Below, piece after piece: positions 27,080 to 35,983 of a stretch of DNA of 64,000 nt. The notes under the pieces were generated by a model. The model saw nothing but the letters and a program-made list of their open reading frames with translations. It did no database searches and had not been told where the DNA came from. Source of the DNA: Pseudomonas cichorii (GTDB lineage: Bacteria > Pseudomonadota > Gammaproteobacteria > Pseudomonadales > Pseudomonadaceae); NCBI RefSeq assembly GCF_015471405.1, contig NZ_BLVZ01000011.1, positions 62,001 through 126,000 of the forward strand, in the 5' to 3' direction. Each line of letters opens with the position of its first letter. Position 1 is the first letter of the stretch. Both the position numbers and the translations under genes were made by a program.

Positions 27080-29932
27080 ATGACGCGAAATCTTGAAATT
27101 CGTCCCGACCTGGATGAGGGTATCGACCGCAAGGTACTCAGCCAGTTACGTAACCGCTTCCTGACTCTCAATGACGGGCGGTATGCGCGCGCCATGGAAG
27201 GGCTCTCGACTCGTCAACAGAGTGTCCTGACGCTGTTGCCCCTGTGCTTTCACGTCAATCACCCCTTGCTTCCGGGCTATGTTTCCAGCAGCACGCCAGC
27301 GGGCGTTTCCCATTACGAACCCGATGCCCAGGCACTGGCAGAAGCTCAGCGGCTGACCCGTTCCTTTTCCTATAAAGCCCGCCACGGCAATCCGCCCCAG
27401 CCCATTCATGGCCTGTTCCTGATGGGCAGCCTCGGAACGCTGGCGCAGGCCGAGCAAAGCGATATGGACGTCTGGGTCTGCCACGACTCGGAGCTTGCAC
27501 CAGAAGCCATCGCCGAACTGCGCAAGAAGTGCCAGGCGCTGGAAACCTGGGCTGCGTCCATGGGTGCAGAAGCGCACTTCTTTCTGATCGACCCGCAACG
27601 TTTCCGGGTCGGGGATCGCGACACCCAGCTCAGTTCCGACGATTGCGGCACAAGCCAGCACTATCTCTTGCTGGATGAGTTCTACCGCACCGCCATCTGG
27701 CTCGCCGGTCGCACGCCCATGTGGTGGCTGGTGCCGGTCTATGAAGAAGAACGCTACGCCGAGTACACCCACACGCTGCTGTCCAAGCGCTTCATCCGCG
27801 CCGACGAAGTACTCGACCTTGGCCCCATGACCCATATTCCACCGGGGGAATTCATCGGGGCGGGGCTTTGGCAACTGTTCAAAGGCATCGAATCGCCCTA
27901 CAAGTCCGTCCTCAAGCTGTTACTGATCGAGGTCTACTCCAGCGAGCACCCAAGCGTTCAGTGCCTGAGCCTGCGCTTCAAACAGGCCGTATTCGCCAAC
28001 CAGCTGGATCTGGACGAACTTGATCCTTACATGGTCGTGTACCAGAGGATCGAAGAGCACTTGCAGGCCCGCAACGAAGCGGAACGCCTGGAGCTGGTAC
28101 GTCGCAGCCTGTACCTGAAGGTCAACAAGAAGCTCACTGGCCCGGCCCGTCAGCGCAGCAATAGCTGGCAGCGATTGCTGCTGGAGCGCCTGACCAGGGA
28201 ATGGGGCTGGGATGAGCGCCAACTGGCGCTGCTCGACAGCCGCAGCCAGTGGAAAGTCCGCCAGGTGGCCCATGAACGCCGGTCACTGGTCAACGAACTG
28301 AATTACAGCTATCGCTTCCTGGTGCAGTTCGCACGTACGCAAAACGCGCCAAACGCCATTACTGCCCGTGACGTCAGCGTGCTGGGCCGACGCTTGTATG
28401 CTGCGTTTGAGCGCAAGGCAGGCAAGGTCGAGTTCATCAACCCCGGCATCGCACCCGATCTGGCGGAAGACACCCTGACCCTGGTAAACGCCCCCAACAA
28501 GCGCGAACCGGGGAAAAACCAGTGGGCCTTGTACAACGGCAACCTTGGGGCACAGGAATGGCAAAGCTTCTCGCCCATCAAGCGCAGCCGGGAATTGCTT
28601 GAACTACTGACCTGGTGCCATCGCAACGGCGTGATCGACACCACCACCCGCCTGGCCTTGCACCCTGGCGCCAGCGACCTGAGCGAGCTTGAACTGTTCA
28701 ACCTGCTGGGAGCCCTGCAACAGACAATCCCCTTGCCACTGAACGAAGTCAGCGACGAGCACCTGCTCAAACCCAGTGTGCCCAACGAGATACTCCTGCT
28801 GGTGAACGTGGGCGTCGATCCGCTCAGGCACCATCGTGACCTGAATATCCTGATGACGACCGAGCGTACCGACTCGCTCAGTTATGCTGGCGTGCGGGAG
28901 AATCTGGTGCTGACGCTGGACCAGATCACCCTCAACAGCTGGAACGAAACACTGGTCAGCCGCTACGACGGGCCTTACGCCTTGCTCGACTGCATGAGCG
29001 AGCTGCTCAGCAATCTGCCCGAGGGCGAGGCCCAGCCGCGCATACGTGTGCGCTGTTTCTGCCACAACCGTGCGCCGGCCATTGCGCAGCGGGTCGAGGA
29101 ACTGATCAATACCGCGCAGTTGCTGCTCGCCAGAGGCCTGAACCATCGCTACCTGATTCAAGTGCAGCAGCAGTATCACGTACTGAAGATGATTCCCGGT
29201 CAAGTGGGCCATGTAGTGGTCAACAGCCTGTCAGGGCTGTTCAATTATCTGGGCGAAGAGTCACCGCGCTACAGCCCGTTGCATCTGGACCCGCAAGCCC
29301 TGGACGATCACGACCTGGCGCTGATCCTGCCCTATGGGCAGCCGGAGTGCATTCAGGTGTTCTATCGGGTCAACGAACCGGACGCCGACCTCTATGTGCT
29401 CGACGAACACAACGCGCTCTGGCACCAGCGCTTGCCGTATCACGACGAACAGAGCCTTTTGCTGCCCTTGCAGCGCTTCTTCCATTCACTGGTTTACCGG
29501 CGCGGCGCATCGCTGCCACTGGATAACCCGGCAGAACCTGTCTTGCTGGACATGCTTTATTACCAGGTATTGCCGTCCGGCGCAGGCCGCGCCCGGCGCA
29601 TCGAACCCCGCACCGCGCCGACCGCTGCGGACAAGCCGTTCTATGACGTGCAGGCGATTATCGAAGAGACCTCACCGGGCCAGATGAACGTCACGCTGTA
29701 TTGCGACAACAGCGAGTTTTCCGAACTGGAACATGGCGACCAGCTGTTTGCCGTGGTAGCCCAGCAGATCCTCGAACGCCGCCGCGAACCGCAACGCTAC
29801 CGCTGCTACATCACCGACCTCGACCTCTCCGGCCTGCTGGATGACGGCCACGGGCAAAGCATCCTGTTCCTGCGCCACAAGGCAGAGCTGGAAAAGGCCC
29901 TGAATGAGGAAATGGAGAAGAGCAGTAGGTAA
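27080..29932 (+). CDS. cyaA: Class I adenylate cyclase
   Basis: The 950-residue enzyme makes cAMP from ATP. The N-terminal catalytic domain (about residues 1-450) carries the nucleotidyltransferase-like motif GSLGTLAQAEQSDMDVWVCHD and the class I signature WWLVPVYEEERYAEY; the C-terminal part is the regulatory region. Length and order match the enterobacterial and Pseudomonas class I family. In Pseudomonas the cAMP feeds the Vfr/Crp regulator. A 7-bp-repeat-related hairpin (29930-29987) begins at its stop codon. Confidence 0.93.
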   Translation: MTRNLEIRPDLDEGIDRKVLSQLRNRFLTLNDGRYARAMEGLSTRQQSVLTLLPLCFHVNHPLLPGYVSSSTPAGVSHYEPDAQALAEAQRLTRSFSYKARHGNPPQPIHGLFLMGSLGTLAQAEQSDMDVWVCHDSELAPEAIAELRKKCQALETWAASMGAEAHFFLIDPQRFRVGDRDTQLSSDDCGTSQHYLLLDEFYRTAIWLAGRTPMWWLVPVYEEERYAEYTHTLLSKRFIRADEVLDLGPMTHIPPGEFIGAGLWQLFKGIESPYKSVLKLLLIEVYSSEHPSVQCLSLRFKQAVFANQLDLDELDPYMVVYQRIEEHLQARNEAERLELVRRSLYLKVNKKLTGPARQRSNSWQRLLLERLTREWGWDERQLALLDSRSQWKVRQVAHERRSLVNELNYSYRFLVQFARTQNAPNAITARDVSVLGRRLYAAFERKAGKVEFINPGIAPDLAEDTLTLVNAPNKREPGKNQWALYNGNLGAQEWQSFSPIKRSRELLELLTWCHRNGVIDTTTRLALHPGASDLSELELFNLLGALQQTIPLPLNEVSDEHLLKPSVPNEILLLVNVGVDPLRHHRDLNILMTTERTDSLSYAGVRENLVLTLDQITLNSWNETLVSRYDGPYALLDCMSELLSNLPEGEAQPRIRVRCFCHNRAPAIAQRVEELINTAQLLLARGLNHRYLIQVQQQYHVLKMIPGQVGHVVVNSLSGLFNYLGEESPRYSPLHLDPQALDDHDLALILPYGQPECIQVFYRVNEPDADLYVLDEHNALWHQRLPYHDEQSLLLPLQRFFHSLVYRRGASLPLDNPAEPVLLDMLYYQVLPSGAGRARRIEPRTAPTAADKPFYDVQAIIEETSPGQMNVTLYCDNSEFSELEHGDQLFAVVAQQILERRREPQRYRCYITDLDLSGLLDDGHGQSILFLRHKAELEKALNEEMEKSSR

Positions 29933-29987
29933 GCTGCAAGCTGCAAGTCAAAAGCTTGAGGCTTACAGCTTAAAACTTACAGCTTCC
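29930..29987. repeat. Hairpin-forming repeat related to the element at 3385
   Basis: AAGCTGCAAGCTGCAAG is followed after a short centre by CTTACAGCTTAAAACTTACAGCTT. The two sides are near-complementary and share the AAGCTGCAAG / CTTGYAGCTT ends with 3385-3489. It lies between the convergent cyaA and rnk genes. Confidence 0.65.
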
Positions 29988-29988
29988 C

Positions 29989-30396
29989 CTACAAATACTC
30001 CCCTGCCGCCTCCGGCTGATATTCCACCGCCAGCAGGGTGAGTTTGAGTGTTTTGCCGCCCGGAGCGGGCCAGTCGATGTGTTGGCCGACCTGCAAGCCC
30101 AGCAGGGCCGAGCCTATGGGCGCCAGTACAGAAACCGTGCCTTCGGCACCCGCGTCCTGCGGGTAGACCAGCTTGAGGTGATAATCCTTGCCACTGCCCT
30201 CTTCACGGCAATGCACACGCGAGTTCATGGTGACCAACCCGGCAGGCACTTCATCGTGACCGACGATCTGTTCGGCGCGGTCCAGTTCGGCCTGCAAGGC
30301 CTCGATGCCGGGGCTGGACACCGTCTGACTATCGATAAGGCGCTCAAGGCGCTGTACATCGAGCCGGGTGAGGATGATGGAAGGTGTGGTGTTCAT
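29989..30396 (-). CDS. rnk: Rnk, regulator of nucleoside diphosphate kinase
   Basis: A 135-residue cytosolic protein with an N-terminal coiled coil (about residues 10-45) and a C-terminal GreA/GreB-like domain (LVYPQDAGAEGTVSVLAPIGSALLGLQVGQ). Rnk binds RNA polymerase, but its coiled coil is too short to reach the active site like GreA; it was first found as a regulator of nucleoside diphosphate kinase and of alginate in P. aeruginosa. It is convergent with cyaA. Confidence 0.9.
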   Translation of the reverse strand: MNTTPSIILTRLDVQRLERLIDSQTVSSPGIEALQAELDRAEQIVGHDEVPAGLVTMNSRVHCREEGSGKDYHLKLVYPQDAGAEGTVSVLAPIGSALLGLQVGQHIDWPAPGGKTLKLTLLAVEYQPEAAGEYL

Positions 30397-30433
30397 GGTT
30401 CAGGCAGTCTCCTTTCTTCTGCGCAACAAAAGC

Positions 30434-30460
30434 AAAACCCCGCCGATACGGCGGGGTTTT
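30434..30460. terminator. Bidirectional rho-independent terminator
   Basis: The stem AAAACCCCGCC and GGCGGGGTTTT encloses a GATAC loop, with A-rich and T-rich flanks on both sides. It lies between rnk and the DUF1289 gene. It most likely ends the minus-strand cyaY-DUF1289 transcript, 74 bp after the DUF1289 stop. Confidence 0.9.
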
Positions 30461-30533
30461 GACAAGCCCCTCTATCTAGAGAAGCAGGTTCTGACATTAA
30501 CATCAGCCAATAAATACACAACCCGACGGGGCG

Positions 30534-30776
30534 TTAACCCGCGATGCGGTTTTCCTGGGCAAGCTCTCTGCGCTGATCGGCATCAAGGCGAATCTGACGC
30601 CGGCGCTCGTCATCGGCCGAACGCCATTCACGAATGTCTTCTACATGACGAAAACAGCCCAGACAGACTTTTTGCTCATCAAGCCGACACAGGCTGACAC
30701 ATGGTGAAGGCACGGCCGGGCTGACGTTGCTGTACAGCGGCTTGGGTGGTCGTGCGGGTGCGGTGTTATCGGTCAC
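30534..30776 (-). CDS. DUF1289 family small cysteine-rich protein
   Basis: The 80-residue protein contains SPCVSLCRLDEQKVCLGCFR, the four-cysteine pattern of DUF1289, suggesting a metal or iron-sulfur site, followed by a charged helix. The start is GTG at 30776, 2 bp after the cyaY stop codon, which argues for translational coupling. The neighbouring frataxin gene makes a link to iron-sulfur metabolism plausible, but this is inference. Confidence 0.8.
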   Translation of the reverse strand: MTDNTAPARPPKPLYSNVSPAVPSPCVSLCRLDEQKVCLGCFRHVEDIREWRSADDERRRQIRLDADQRRELAQENRIAG

Positions 30777-30778
30777 GG

Positions 30779-31111
30779 TCAGATCTCGTCGAAATCCAGC
30801 TCGACGCCAGCCTGCTCCTGAGTGATGCGTACCAGCATCTCGCTCAGCAACTCGTCGCTGCTGTCGCACACCCAACGGCTGGTTTCTTCGTCGTAGTCAA
30901 AATGAAAGCCGCCCGAGCGCGCTGCCAGCCAGAGCTGACGCAATGGCTCCTGGCGGCTGAAAATGAGCTGAGTGCCGTTCTCGAACTTTACGGTCAGTAC
31001 GCCAGCAGAGTTTTCAAGGTCCAGGTCCAGATCGCTCTCGTCGAAAATGTCTTCCAGCGCTTGCTGGGTAGCATCCACCAGATCGTGAAAGCGGGCTTCG
31101 GTCAAACTCAT
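30779..31111 (-). CDS. cyaY: CyaY, bacterial frataxin
   Basis: The 110-residue protein has the frataxin alpha/beta sandwich sequence: an acidic first helix (SLTEARFHDLVDATQQALEDIFDESDLDLDLE), then GVLTVKFENGTQLIFSRQEPLRQLWLAARSGGFHFDY. Frataxin binds iron and modulates the cysteine desulfurase IscS during iron-sulfur cluster assembly. It is divergent from lptM across 217 bp. The ATG at 31111 gives the standard N terminus. Confidence 0.93.
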   Translation of the reverse strand: MSLTEARFHDLVDATQQALEDIFDESDLDLDLENSAGVLTVKFENGTQLIFSRQEPLRQLWLAARSGGFHFDYDEETSRWVCDSSDELLSEMLVRITQEQAGVELDFDEI

Positions 31112-31328
31112 TACGGGAACCTCGAAAAAATATCTGCTTATGGCACAGGGTCGCAAGATACGGACGCCGCACGGCAAATGCAAAACATACCCGCCAGACG
31201 CGCCCTGCAGCAGCTCATATGTAACGATAACGTCAAAGGCCCGCCGGACGGGTGGGCACCTGCATAGGCAAGCCGCCGGGTGGCCGGTATACTCGGGCGC
31301 AATTAATGCTTTTACAAAGGATTTCGCC

Positions 31329-31475
31329 ATGAAGCGCCTGATCTCTTCGCTTGCTGCGCTCGTCGCGGTCGCTTGTCTTGTCACTGCGTGCGGCCAGAAA
31401 GGCCCGCTCTACCTGCCTGATGACACCAAATCATCCGACGAACAAGCCAAATCGCAATCGCACAAGCATCTTTAA
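31329..31475 (+). CDS. lptM: LptM (YifL/LppL) small lipoprotein
   Basis: A 48-residue lipoprotein with the signal MKRLISSLAALVAVACLVTAC (lipidated Cys near residue 21) and the invariant GQKGPLYLP segment of LptM. LptM assists oxidative maturation of the LptD outer-membrane LPS translocon in E. coli; in Pseudomonas the gene is known as lppL and lies before lysA, as here. It ends 9 bp before lysA. Confidence 0.9.
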   Translation: MKRLISSLAALVAVACLVTACGQKGPLYLPDDTKSSDEQAKSQSHKHL

Positions 31476-31484
31476 GGGAATTAC

Positions 31485-32732
31485 ATGGACGCCTTCAACT
31501 ACCGCGACGGTGAGCTGTTCGCGGAAGGAGTAGCATTGTCTGCCATTGCCGAGCGTTTCGGCACGCCGACCTATGTCTACTCCCGCGCTCACATCGAAGC
31601 GCAATACCGTGCCTACGCCGACGCCCTGAGCGGCATGCCGCATCTGGTGTGCTTCGCCGTAAAAGCCAACTCCAACCTGGGCGTACTCAATGTCCTGGCG
31701 CGTCTGGGCGCCGGTTTCGACATCGTGTCCCGTGGCGAACTGGAGCGTGTGCTGGCAGCCGGTGGCAAAGCCGAAAAGATCGTATTCTCCGGCGTCGGCA
31801 AGACCCGAGACGACATGCGCCGCGCCCTTGAAGTCGGCGTGCATTGCTTCAACGTCGAGTCCACTGACGAACTCGAACGCCTGCAAGTCGTGGCTGCCGA
31901 GCTGAATGTCCGTGCGCCGATCTCCCTGCGCGTCAACCCGGACGTGGATGCAGGCACTCACCCGTACATTTCCACGGGCCTCAAAGAGAACAAGTTCGGC
32001 ATCGCCATCGCGGACGCCGAAGACGTCTACGTTCGCGCCTCGCAGTTGCCGAACCTCGAAGTGCTGGGTGTCGACTGCCATATCGGCTCGCAACTGACCA
32101 CTCTGGAACCCTTCATCGATGCACTGGATCGCTTGCTCGATCTGGTGGATCGTCTTGGCGACTGCGGCATTCACTTGCGTCACATCGACCTGGGCGGCGG
32201 CCTGGGCGTTCGTTATCGCGATGAAGAGCCACCGCTGGCGGCTGACTACATCAAGGCCGTGCGCGAGCGCCTTGCCGGGCGTGACCTGGGGCTGATGTTC
32301 GAGCCGGGCCGCTTCATCGTGGCCAATGCGGGCGTGTTGCTGACTCAGGTCGAGTACCTCAAGCACACCGAGCACAAGGACTTCGCCATCGTCGATGCGG
32401 CCATGAACGACCTGATTCGCCCGGCGCTGTATCAGGCCTGGATGGATGTCACTGCCGTGCGCCCACGCGATGGCGCAGCACGTACCTATGACATCGTCGG
32501 CCCGATCTGCGAAACCGGTGATTTTCTGGCCAAGAGCCGCGAACTGGCTCTGGCTGAAGGCGATTTGCTGGCTGTTCACTCGGCCGGCGCCTATGGTTTT
32601 GTCATGAGCTCGAACTACAACACGCGCGGCCGTACTGCCGAAGTGTTGGTCGATGGTTCACAAGCCTTTGAAGTGCGCCGTCGCGAAACCGTGACCGAGC
32701 TGTTCGCTGGCGAAAGCCTGCTGCCGGAGTAA
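31485..32732 (+). CDS. lysA: Diaminopimelate decarboxylase
   Basis: The 415-residue PLP enzyme converts meso-diaminopimelate to lysine. It shows CFAVKANSNLGVLN with the PLP-binding Lys, GAGFDIVSRGELERVL, HIGSQLTTLEPF, GGGLGVRYRDE and the active-site GPICETGDFLA with its Cys, the alanine-racemase-fold pattern of group IV decarboxylases. It begins the lysA-dapF-DUF484-xerC-HAD block; dapF starts 4 bp later. Confidence 0.95.
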   Translation: MDAFNYRDGELFAEGVALSAIAERFGTPTYVYSRAHIEAQYRAYADALSGMPHLVCFAVKANSNLGVLNVLARLGAGFDIVSRGELERVLAAGGKAEKIVFSGVGKTRDDMRRALEVGVHCFNVESTDELERLQVVAAELNVRAPISLRVNPDVDAGTHPYISTGLKENKFGIAIADAEDVYVRASQLPNLEVLGVDCHIGSQLTTLEPFIDALDRLLDLVDRLGDCGIHLRHIDLGGGLGVRYRDEEPPLAADYIKAVRERLAGRDLGLMFEPGRFIVANAGVLLTQVEYLKHTEHKDFAIVDAAMNDLIRPALYQAWMDVTAVRPRDGAARTYDIVGPICETGDFLAKSRELALAEGDLLAVHSAGAYGFVMSSNYNTRGRTAEVLVDGSQAFEVRRRETVTELFAGESLLPE

Positions 32733-32736
32733 ACCC

Positions 32737-33567
32737 ATGCTGCTGCGTTTTACCAAGATGCATGGGCTGGGTAATGACTTCATGGTCCTGGACCTGGTGA
32801 GTCAGCACGCTCATATCTTGCCCAAGCACGCCAAACAATGGGGCGACCGCCACACCGGCATCGGTTTCGACCAGTTGCTGATCGTCGAAGCGCCCAGCAA
32901 TCCGGACGTGGATTTCCGTTATCGGATCTTCAACTCCGATGGCTCCGAAGTGGAGCAGTGCGGCAACGGTGCCCGCTGCTTCGCCCGCTTCGTGCTGGAC
33001 AAGCGCCTGACAGCCAAACGCCAGATCCGTGTCGAGACCAAGAGCGGCATCATCGAGCTGGATGTCCGCAACGACGGGCAGATCAGTGTCGACATGGGGC
33101 CGCCACGCCTGACCCCGCAAGAGATTCCGTTCACGGCTCCTGCCCAGGCGCTGAGCTACGACGTCGATGTCGACGGGCAGAACGTCGAGCTGGCCGCTGT
33201 TTCCATGGGCAACCCCCATGCGGTCCTGCGGGTGGACGACATCAACGGTGCGCCGGTGCATGAACTGGGTCCGAAGATCGAACATCACCCGCGCTTCCCG
33301 GCACGGGTCAATGTGGGCTTTCTTCACGTCATCGATCGCCAGCGTGCGCAACTGCGCGTCTGGGAGCGCGGCGCAGGGGAAACCCAGGCCTGCGGCACCG
33401 GCGCTTGCGCTGCGGCCGTCGCAGCCATCAGCCAGGGATGGATGGATTCACCTCTGTTGATCGACTTGCCCGGCGGGCGCTTGTCCATCGAGTGGGCAGG
33501 CCCTGGGCATCCTGTCATGATGACTGGCCCGGCAGTACGGGTTTACGAAGGCCAAGTTCGTCTATGA
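32737..33567 (+). CDS. dapF: Diaminopimelate epimerase
   Basis: The 276-residue cofactor-independent epimerase converts LL- to meso-diaminopimelate, for lysine and peptidoglycan. Its two catalytic cysteines lie in NSDGSEVEQCGNGARCFARF and in GAGETQACGTGACAAAVAA, and the N terminus FTKMHGLGNDFMVLD is diagnostic. It follows lysA directly in the pathway and in the operon. Confidence 0.96.
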   Translation: MLLRFTKMHGLGNDFMVLDLVSQHAHILPKHAKQWGDRHTGIGFDQLLIVEAPSNPDVDFRYRIFNSDGSEVEQCGNGARCFARFVLDKRLTAKRQIRVETKSGIIELDVRNDGQISVDMGPPRLTPQEIPFTAPAQALSYDVDVDGQNVELAAVSMGNPHAVLRVDDINGAPVHELGPKIEHHPRFPARVNVGFLHVIDRQRAQLRVWERGAGETQACGTGACAAAVAAISQGWMDSPLLIDLPGGRLSIEWAGPGHPVMMTGPAVRVYEGQVRL

Positions 33568-33580
33568 GTGAGCAAATGCG

Positions 33581-34315
33581 ATGACCGATCAGCCTCCGGC
33601 TTCAACCAGCAACACCAGCGAATCGCCTGCCGATAGCGCAGTGCCAAACCTTGAAGCAGAGGCGGTTATCGCTTTCCTGCTCAAACAACCGGACTTCTTC
33701 GCCGAACACGACGAGTTACTGGTGTCGATGCGTATCCCTCACCAGCGCGGCGATACTGTCTCGCTGGTCGAGCGTCAGCTCAAATTGCTGCGTGAACGCA
33801 ATATCGAAATGCGTCATCGACTCTCGCAGTTGATGGATGTTGCCCGCGACAACGATCGTCTGTTCGAGAAAACCCGGCGCCTCAACCTCGCCATGATGGA
33901 CGCCACCAGCCTGGATGAACTCATCATTGCGGTGGAAGACAGCCTGCGTCAGGAGTTCAAGGTGCCTTTTGTCAGCCTTGTCCTGTTCAGTGACAACCCC
34001 ATGCCGGTCGGCCGTTGGGTAAGCAGTGCCGACGCACAGAAAGCCATTGGCGGCCTGATTGGCGAGAAAACAGTGTGCGGCGCATTGCGCGAGCATGAAC
34101 TGACCTTCCTGTTCGGCGACGAACAAAGCAAGGAAGTGGGCTCCACCGCAATCGTGACCCTGAATCATCTGGGCCTGCACGGTGTACTCGCCATCGGCAG
34201 CCGCGACCCACAGCACTATAAAAGCTCGGTCGGCACCCTGTTCCTCAGCTATATCGCTGACGTGCTGAGCCGCTTGCTGCCACGCTTCACTCACTCGCTA
34301 CGCTCGGTTCGCTAG
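33581..34315 (+). CDS. DUF484 family protein, GAF-like
   Basis: The 244-residue protein has a short disordered N terminus, the DUF484 start AEAVIAFLLKQPDFFAEHDELL, a coiled coil (about residues 60-100) and a GAF-like C-terminal domain. It is a conserved neighbour of xerC in gammaproteobacteria, with unknown function. It begins 13 bp after dapF and ends 2 bp before xerC, so it is part of the operon. Confidence 0.87.
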   Translation: MTDQPPASTSNTSESPADSAVPNLEAEAVIAFLLKQPDFFAEHDELLVSMRIPHQRGDTVSLVERQLKLLRERNIEMRHRLSQLMDVARDNDRLFEKTRRLNLAMMDATSLDELIIAVEDSLRQEFKVPFVSLVLFSDNPMPVGRWVSSADAQKAIGGLIGEKTVCGALREHELTFLFGDEQSKEVGSTAIVTLNHLGLHGVLAIGSRDPQHYKSSVGTLFLSYIADVLSRLLPRFTHSLRSVR

Positions 34316-34317
34316 GC

Positions 34318-35217
34318 ATGGAACAGCATCTGGACGCCTACTGCACTCACCTGCGCAGTGAGCGTCAGGTGTCGCCCCATACGCTGGAAGCCTACCGGCG
34401 CGACTTGAACAAAGTCCTCGAATTCAGCAAGAAAGCCAATATCTCAAGCTGGGTGGACCTGGATATCCAGCACCTGCGCAGCTTCATTGCCCGCCAGCAT
34501 CAGCAAGGCCAGTCCTCACGCAGCCTGGCGCGCATGCTGTCGGCAGTGCGTGGGCTCTATAAATATCTGTGCCGCGAAGGCCTGTGCGAGCACGACCCCG
34601 CCAATGGTCTTGCGCCTCCCAAAGGCGAGCGGCGACTGCCCAAGACCCTCGACACCGACCGCACCGCGCAACTTCTCGATGGCGCAGTCGAGGATGATTT
34701 TCTGGCTCATCGCGATCAGGCCATCCTTGAACTGCTGTATTCCTCAGGGCTGCGACTGTCGGAGCTTACGAGCCTGAACCTCGACCAGTTGGACCTGAGC
34801 GACGGACTGGTCCAGGTGCTCGGCAAAGGCAGCAAGACGCGCGTGCTTCCGGTGGGCAGCAAAGCCCGTCAGGCACTGGAAACCTGGCTGCCCCTGCGCG
34901 CCCTGGCCAACCCGCAGGACGACGCAGTATTCGTCAGCCAGCAAGGCAAACGCCTTGGCCCACGAGCGATCCAGAAGCGGGTCAAGACCGCCGGAGAACG
35001 AGAGCTGGGACAAAACCTGCACCCGCACATGCTGCGTCACTCATTTGCGAGCCATCTGCTGGAGTCCTCGCAGGACCTGCGCGCCGTGCAGGAACTGCTC
35101 GGCCATGCCGACATCAAGACCACACAAATCTATACCCACCTGGACTTTCAACATCTGGCCAGCGTGTACGACAGCGCCCACCCCCGCGCCAGACGCAAAG
35201 GATCTGCCGATGATTAA
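34318..35217 (+). CDS. xerC: Tyrosine recombinase XerC
   Basis: The 299-residue recombinase acts with XerD at dif to resolve chromosome dimers. It has an N-terminal SAM-like core-binding domain (about residues 1-85) and the catalytic domain with Arg in YSSGLRLSEL, Lys in VLGKGSKTRVLPVG, HMLRHSFASHLL, GHADIKTTQIYTH and the nucleophilic Tyr in that last motif. It is the housekeeping enzyme, judged by length and operon position, and not part of an integrative element. Its stop overlaps the next start by 8 bp. Confidence 0.94.
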   Translation: MEQHLDAYCTHLRSERQVSPHTLEAYRRDLNKVLEFSKKANISSWVDLDIQHLRSFIARQHQQGQSSRSLARMLSAVRGLYKYLCREGLCEHDPANGLAPPKGERRLPKTLDTDRTAQLLDGAVEDDFLAHRDQAILELLYSSGLRLSELTSLNLDQLDLSDGLVQVLGKGSKTRVLPVGSKARQALETWLPLRALANPQDDAVFVSQQGKRLGPRAIQKRVKTAGERELGQNLHPHMLRHSFASHLLESSQDLRAVQELLGHADIKTTQIYTHLDFQHLASVYDSAHPRARRKGSADD

Positions 35218-35899
35218 GCTCATTACTTTCGATCTCGATGACACGTTATGGGACACGGCCCCGGCCATCGCCAGTGCCGAAACGGTACTGCGCAACTGGC
35301 TGGGCGAGCATGCGCCCAGGCTCGGACCATTGCCGATCGAACACTTGTGGGAAATCCGCTCACGCCTGGTCGAAGCCGAGCCGACCCTCAAGCACCGCAT
35401 CAGCGCCCTGAGACGACGGGTACTGTTTCATGCCCTGCAAGACGCAGGATACGGCTCCTGCGAAGCACAGGACCTGGCCGAAAAGAGTTTTGAAGTGTTC
35501 CTGCATGCCCGGCATCAGGTGCAGATATTCCCAGAGGTGCAACCGACCCTGGAAATCCTCGCCAAGACCTTCACCCTGGGCGTCATTACCAACGGCAATG
35601 CCGATGTGCGTCGCCTGGGTCTGGCGGACTACTTCACCTTCGCGCTATGCGCCGAAGACCTGGGCATCGGCAAACCCGATCCCGCGCCGTTTCTGGAAGC
35701 GCTCAAACGTGGCAACAGCGACGCCAGCAACGCCGTCCATATCGGCGACCACCCCAGCGACGATATAGAAGGCGCGCAGCGCGCCGGCATGCGAGCCATC
35801 TGGTACAACCCGCAAGGCAAGACCTGGGAAGCCGACAGACTGCCCGATGCAGAGATTGACAACCTGAACCAGTTGCCCGAGATCCTGAAGCGACTGTAG
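35210..35899 (+). CDS. HAD-superfamily hydrolase, YigB-like
   Basis: The 229-residue protein has the HAD motifs: FDLDDTLWDT (catalytic D9 and D11), TNGN in motif II, Lys in GIGKPDPAPF and HIGDHPSDDIEGAQRAGM as motif IV. YigB-like enzymes dephosphorylate small phosphorylated metabolites such as FMN. It lies directly behind xerC, as in many gammaproteobacteria. A REP palindrome begins within its stop codon. Confidence 0.87.
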   Translation: MIKLITFDLDDTLWDTAPAIASAETVLRNWLGEHAPRLGPLPIEHLWEIRSRLVEAEPTLKHRISALRRRVLFHALQDAGYGSCEAQDLAEKSFEVFLHARHQVQIFPEVQPTLEILAKTFTLGVITNGNADVRRLGLADYFTFALCAEDLGIGKPDPAPFLEALKRGNSDASNAVHIGDHPSDDIEGAQRAGMRAIWYNPQGKTWEADRLPDAEIDNLNQLPEILKRL

Positions 35900-35918
35900 C
35901 GAATTAATTCGCTCCTAC
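35899..35918. repeat. Short REP-type palindrome
   Basis: GCGAATTAATTCGC (35899-35912) is a perfect 14-bp palindrome followed by TCCTAC, a shorter copy of the repeat at 11121. Its first base is the last base of the TAG stop codon of the HAD gene. Confidence 0.8.
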
Positions 35919-35934
35919 AAAACCATCGCCCAAG

Positions 35935-35963
35935 AAAAAGCCCGCAGCGACAGCGGGCTTTTT
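35935..35963. terminator. Bidirectional rho-independent terminator
   Basis: The stem GCCCGC / GCGGGC with a 7-nt loop is flanked by five A on the left and five T on the right. It ends both the lysA-xerC-HAD transcript on the plus strand and the sutA transcript on the minus strand. Confidence 0.9.
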
Positions 35964-35983
35964 CTCATACAGTCATTGCCCCC

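Noticed and set aside
34318..35217. Integrase of a mobile element
   Set aside because: The gene sits in the conserved dapF-DUF484-xerC-HAD operon and is the housekeeping XerC; no att-like repeats were seen.
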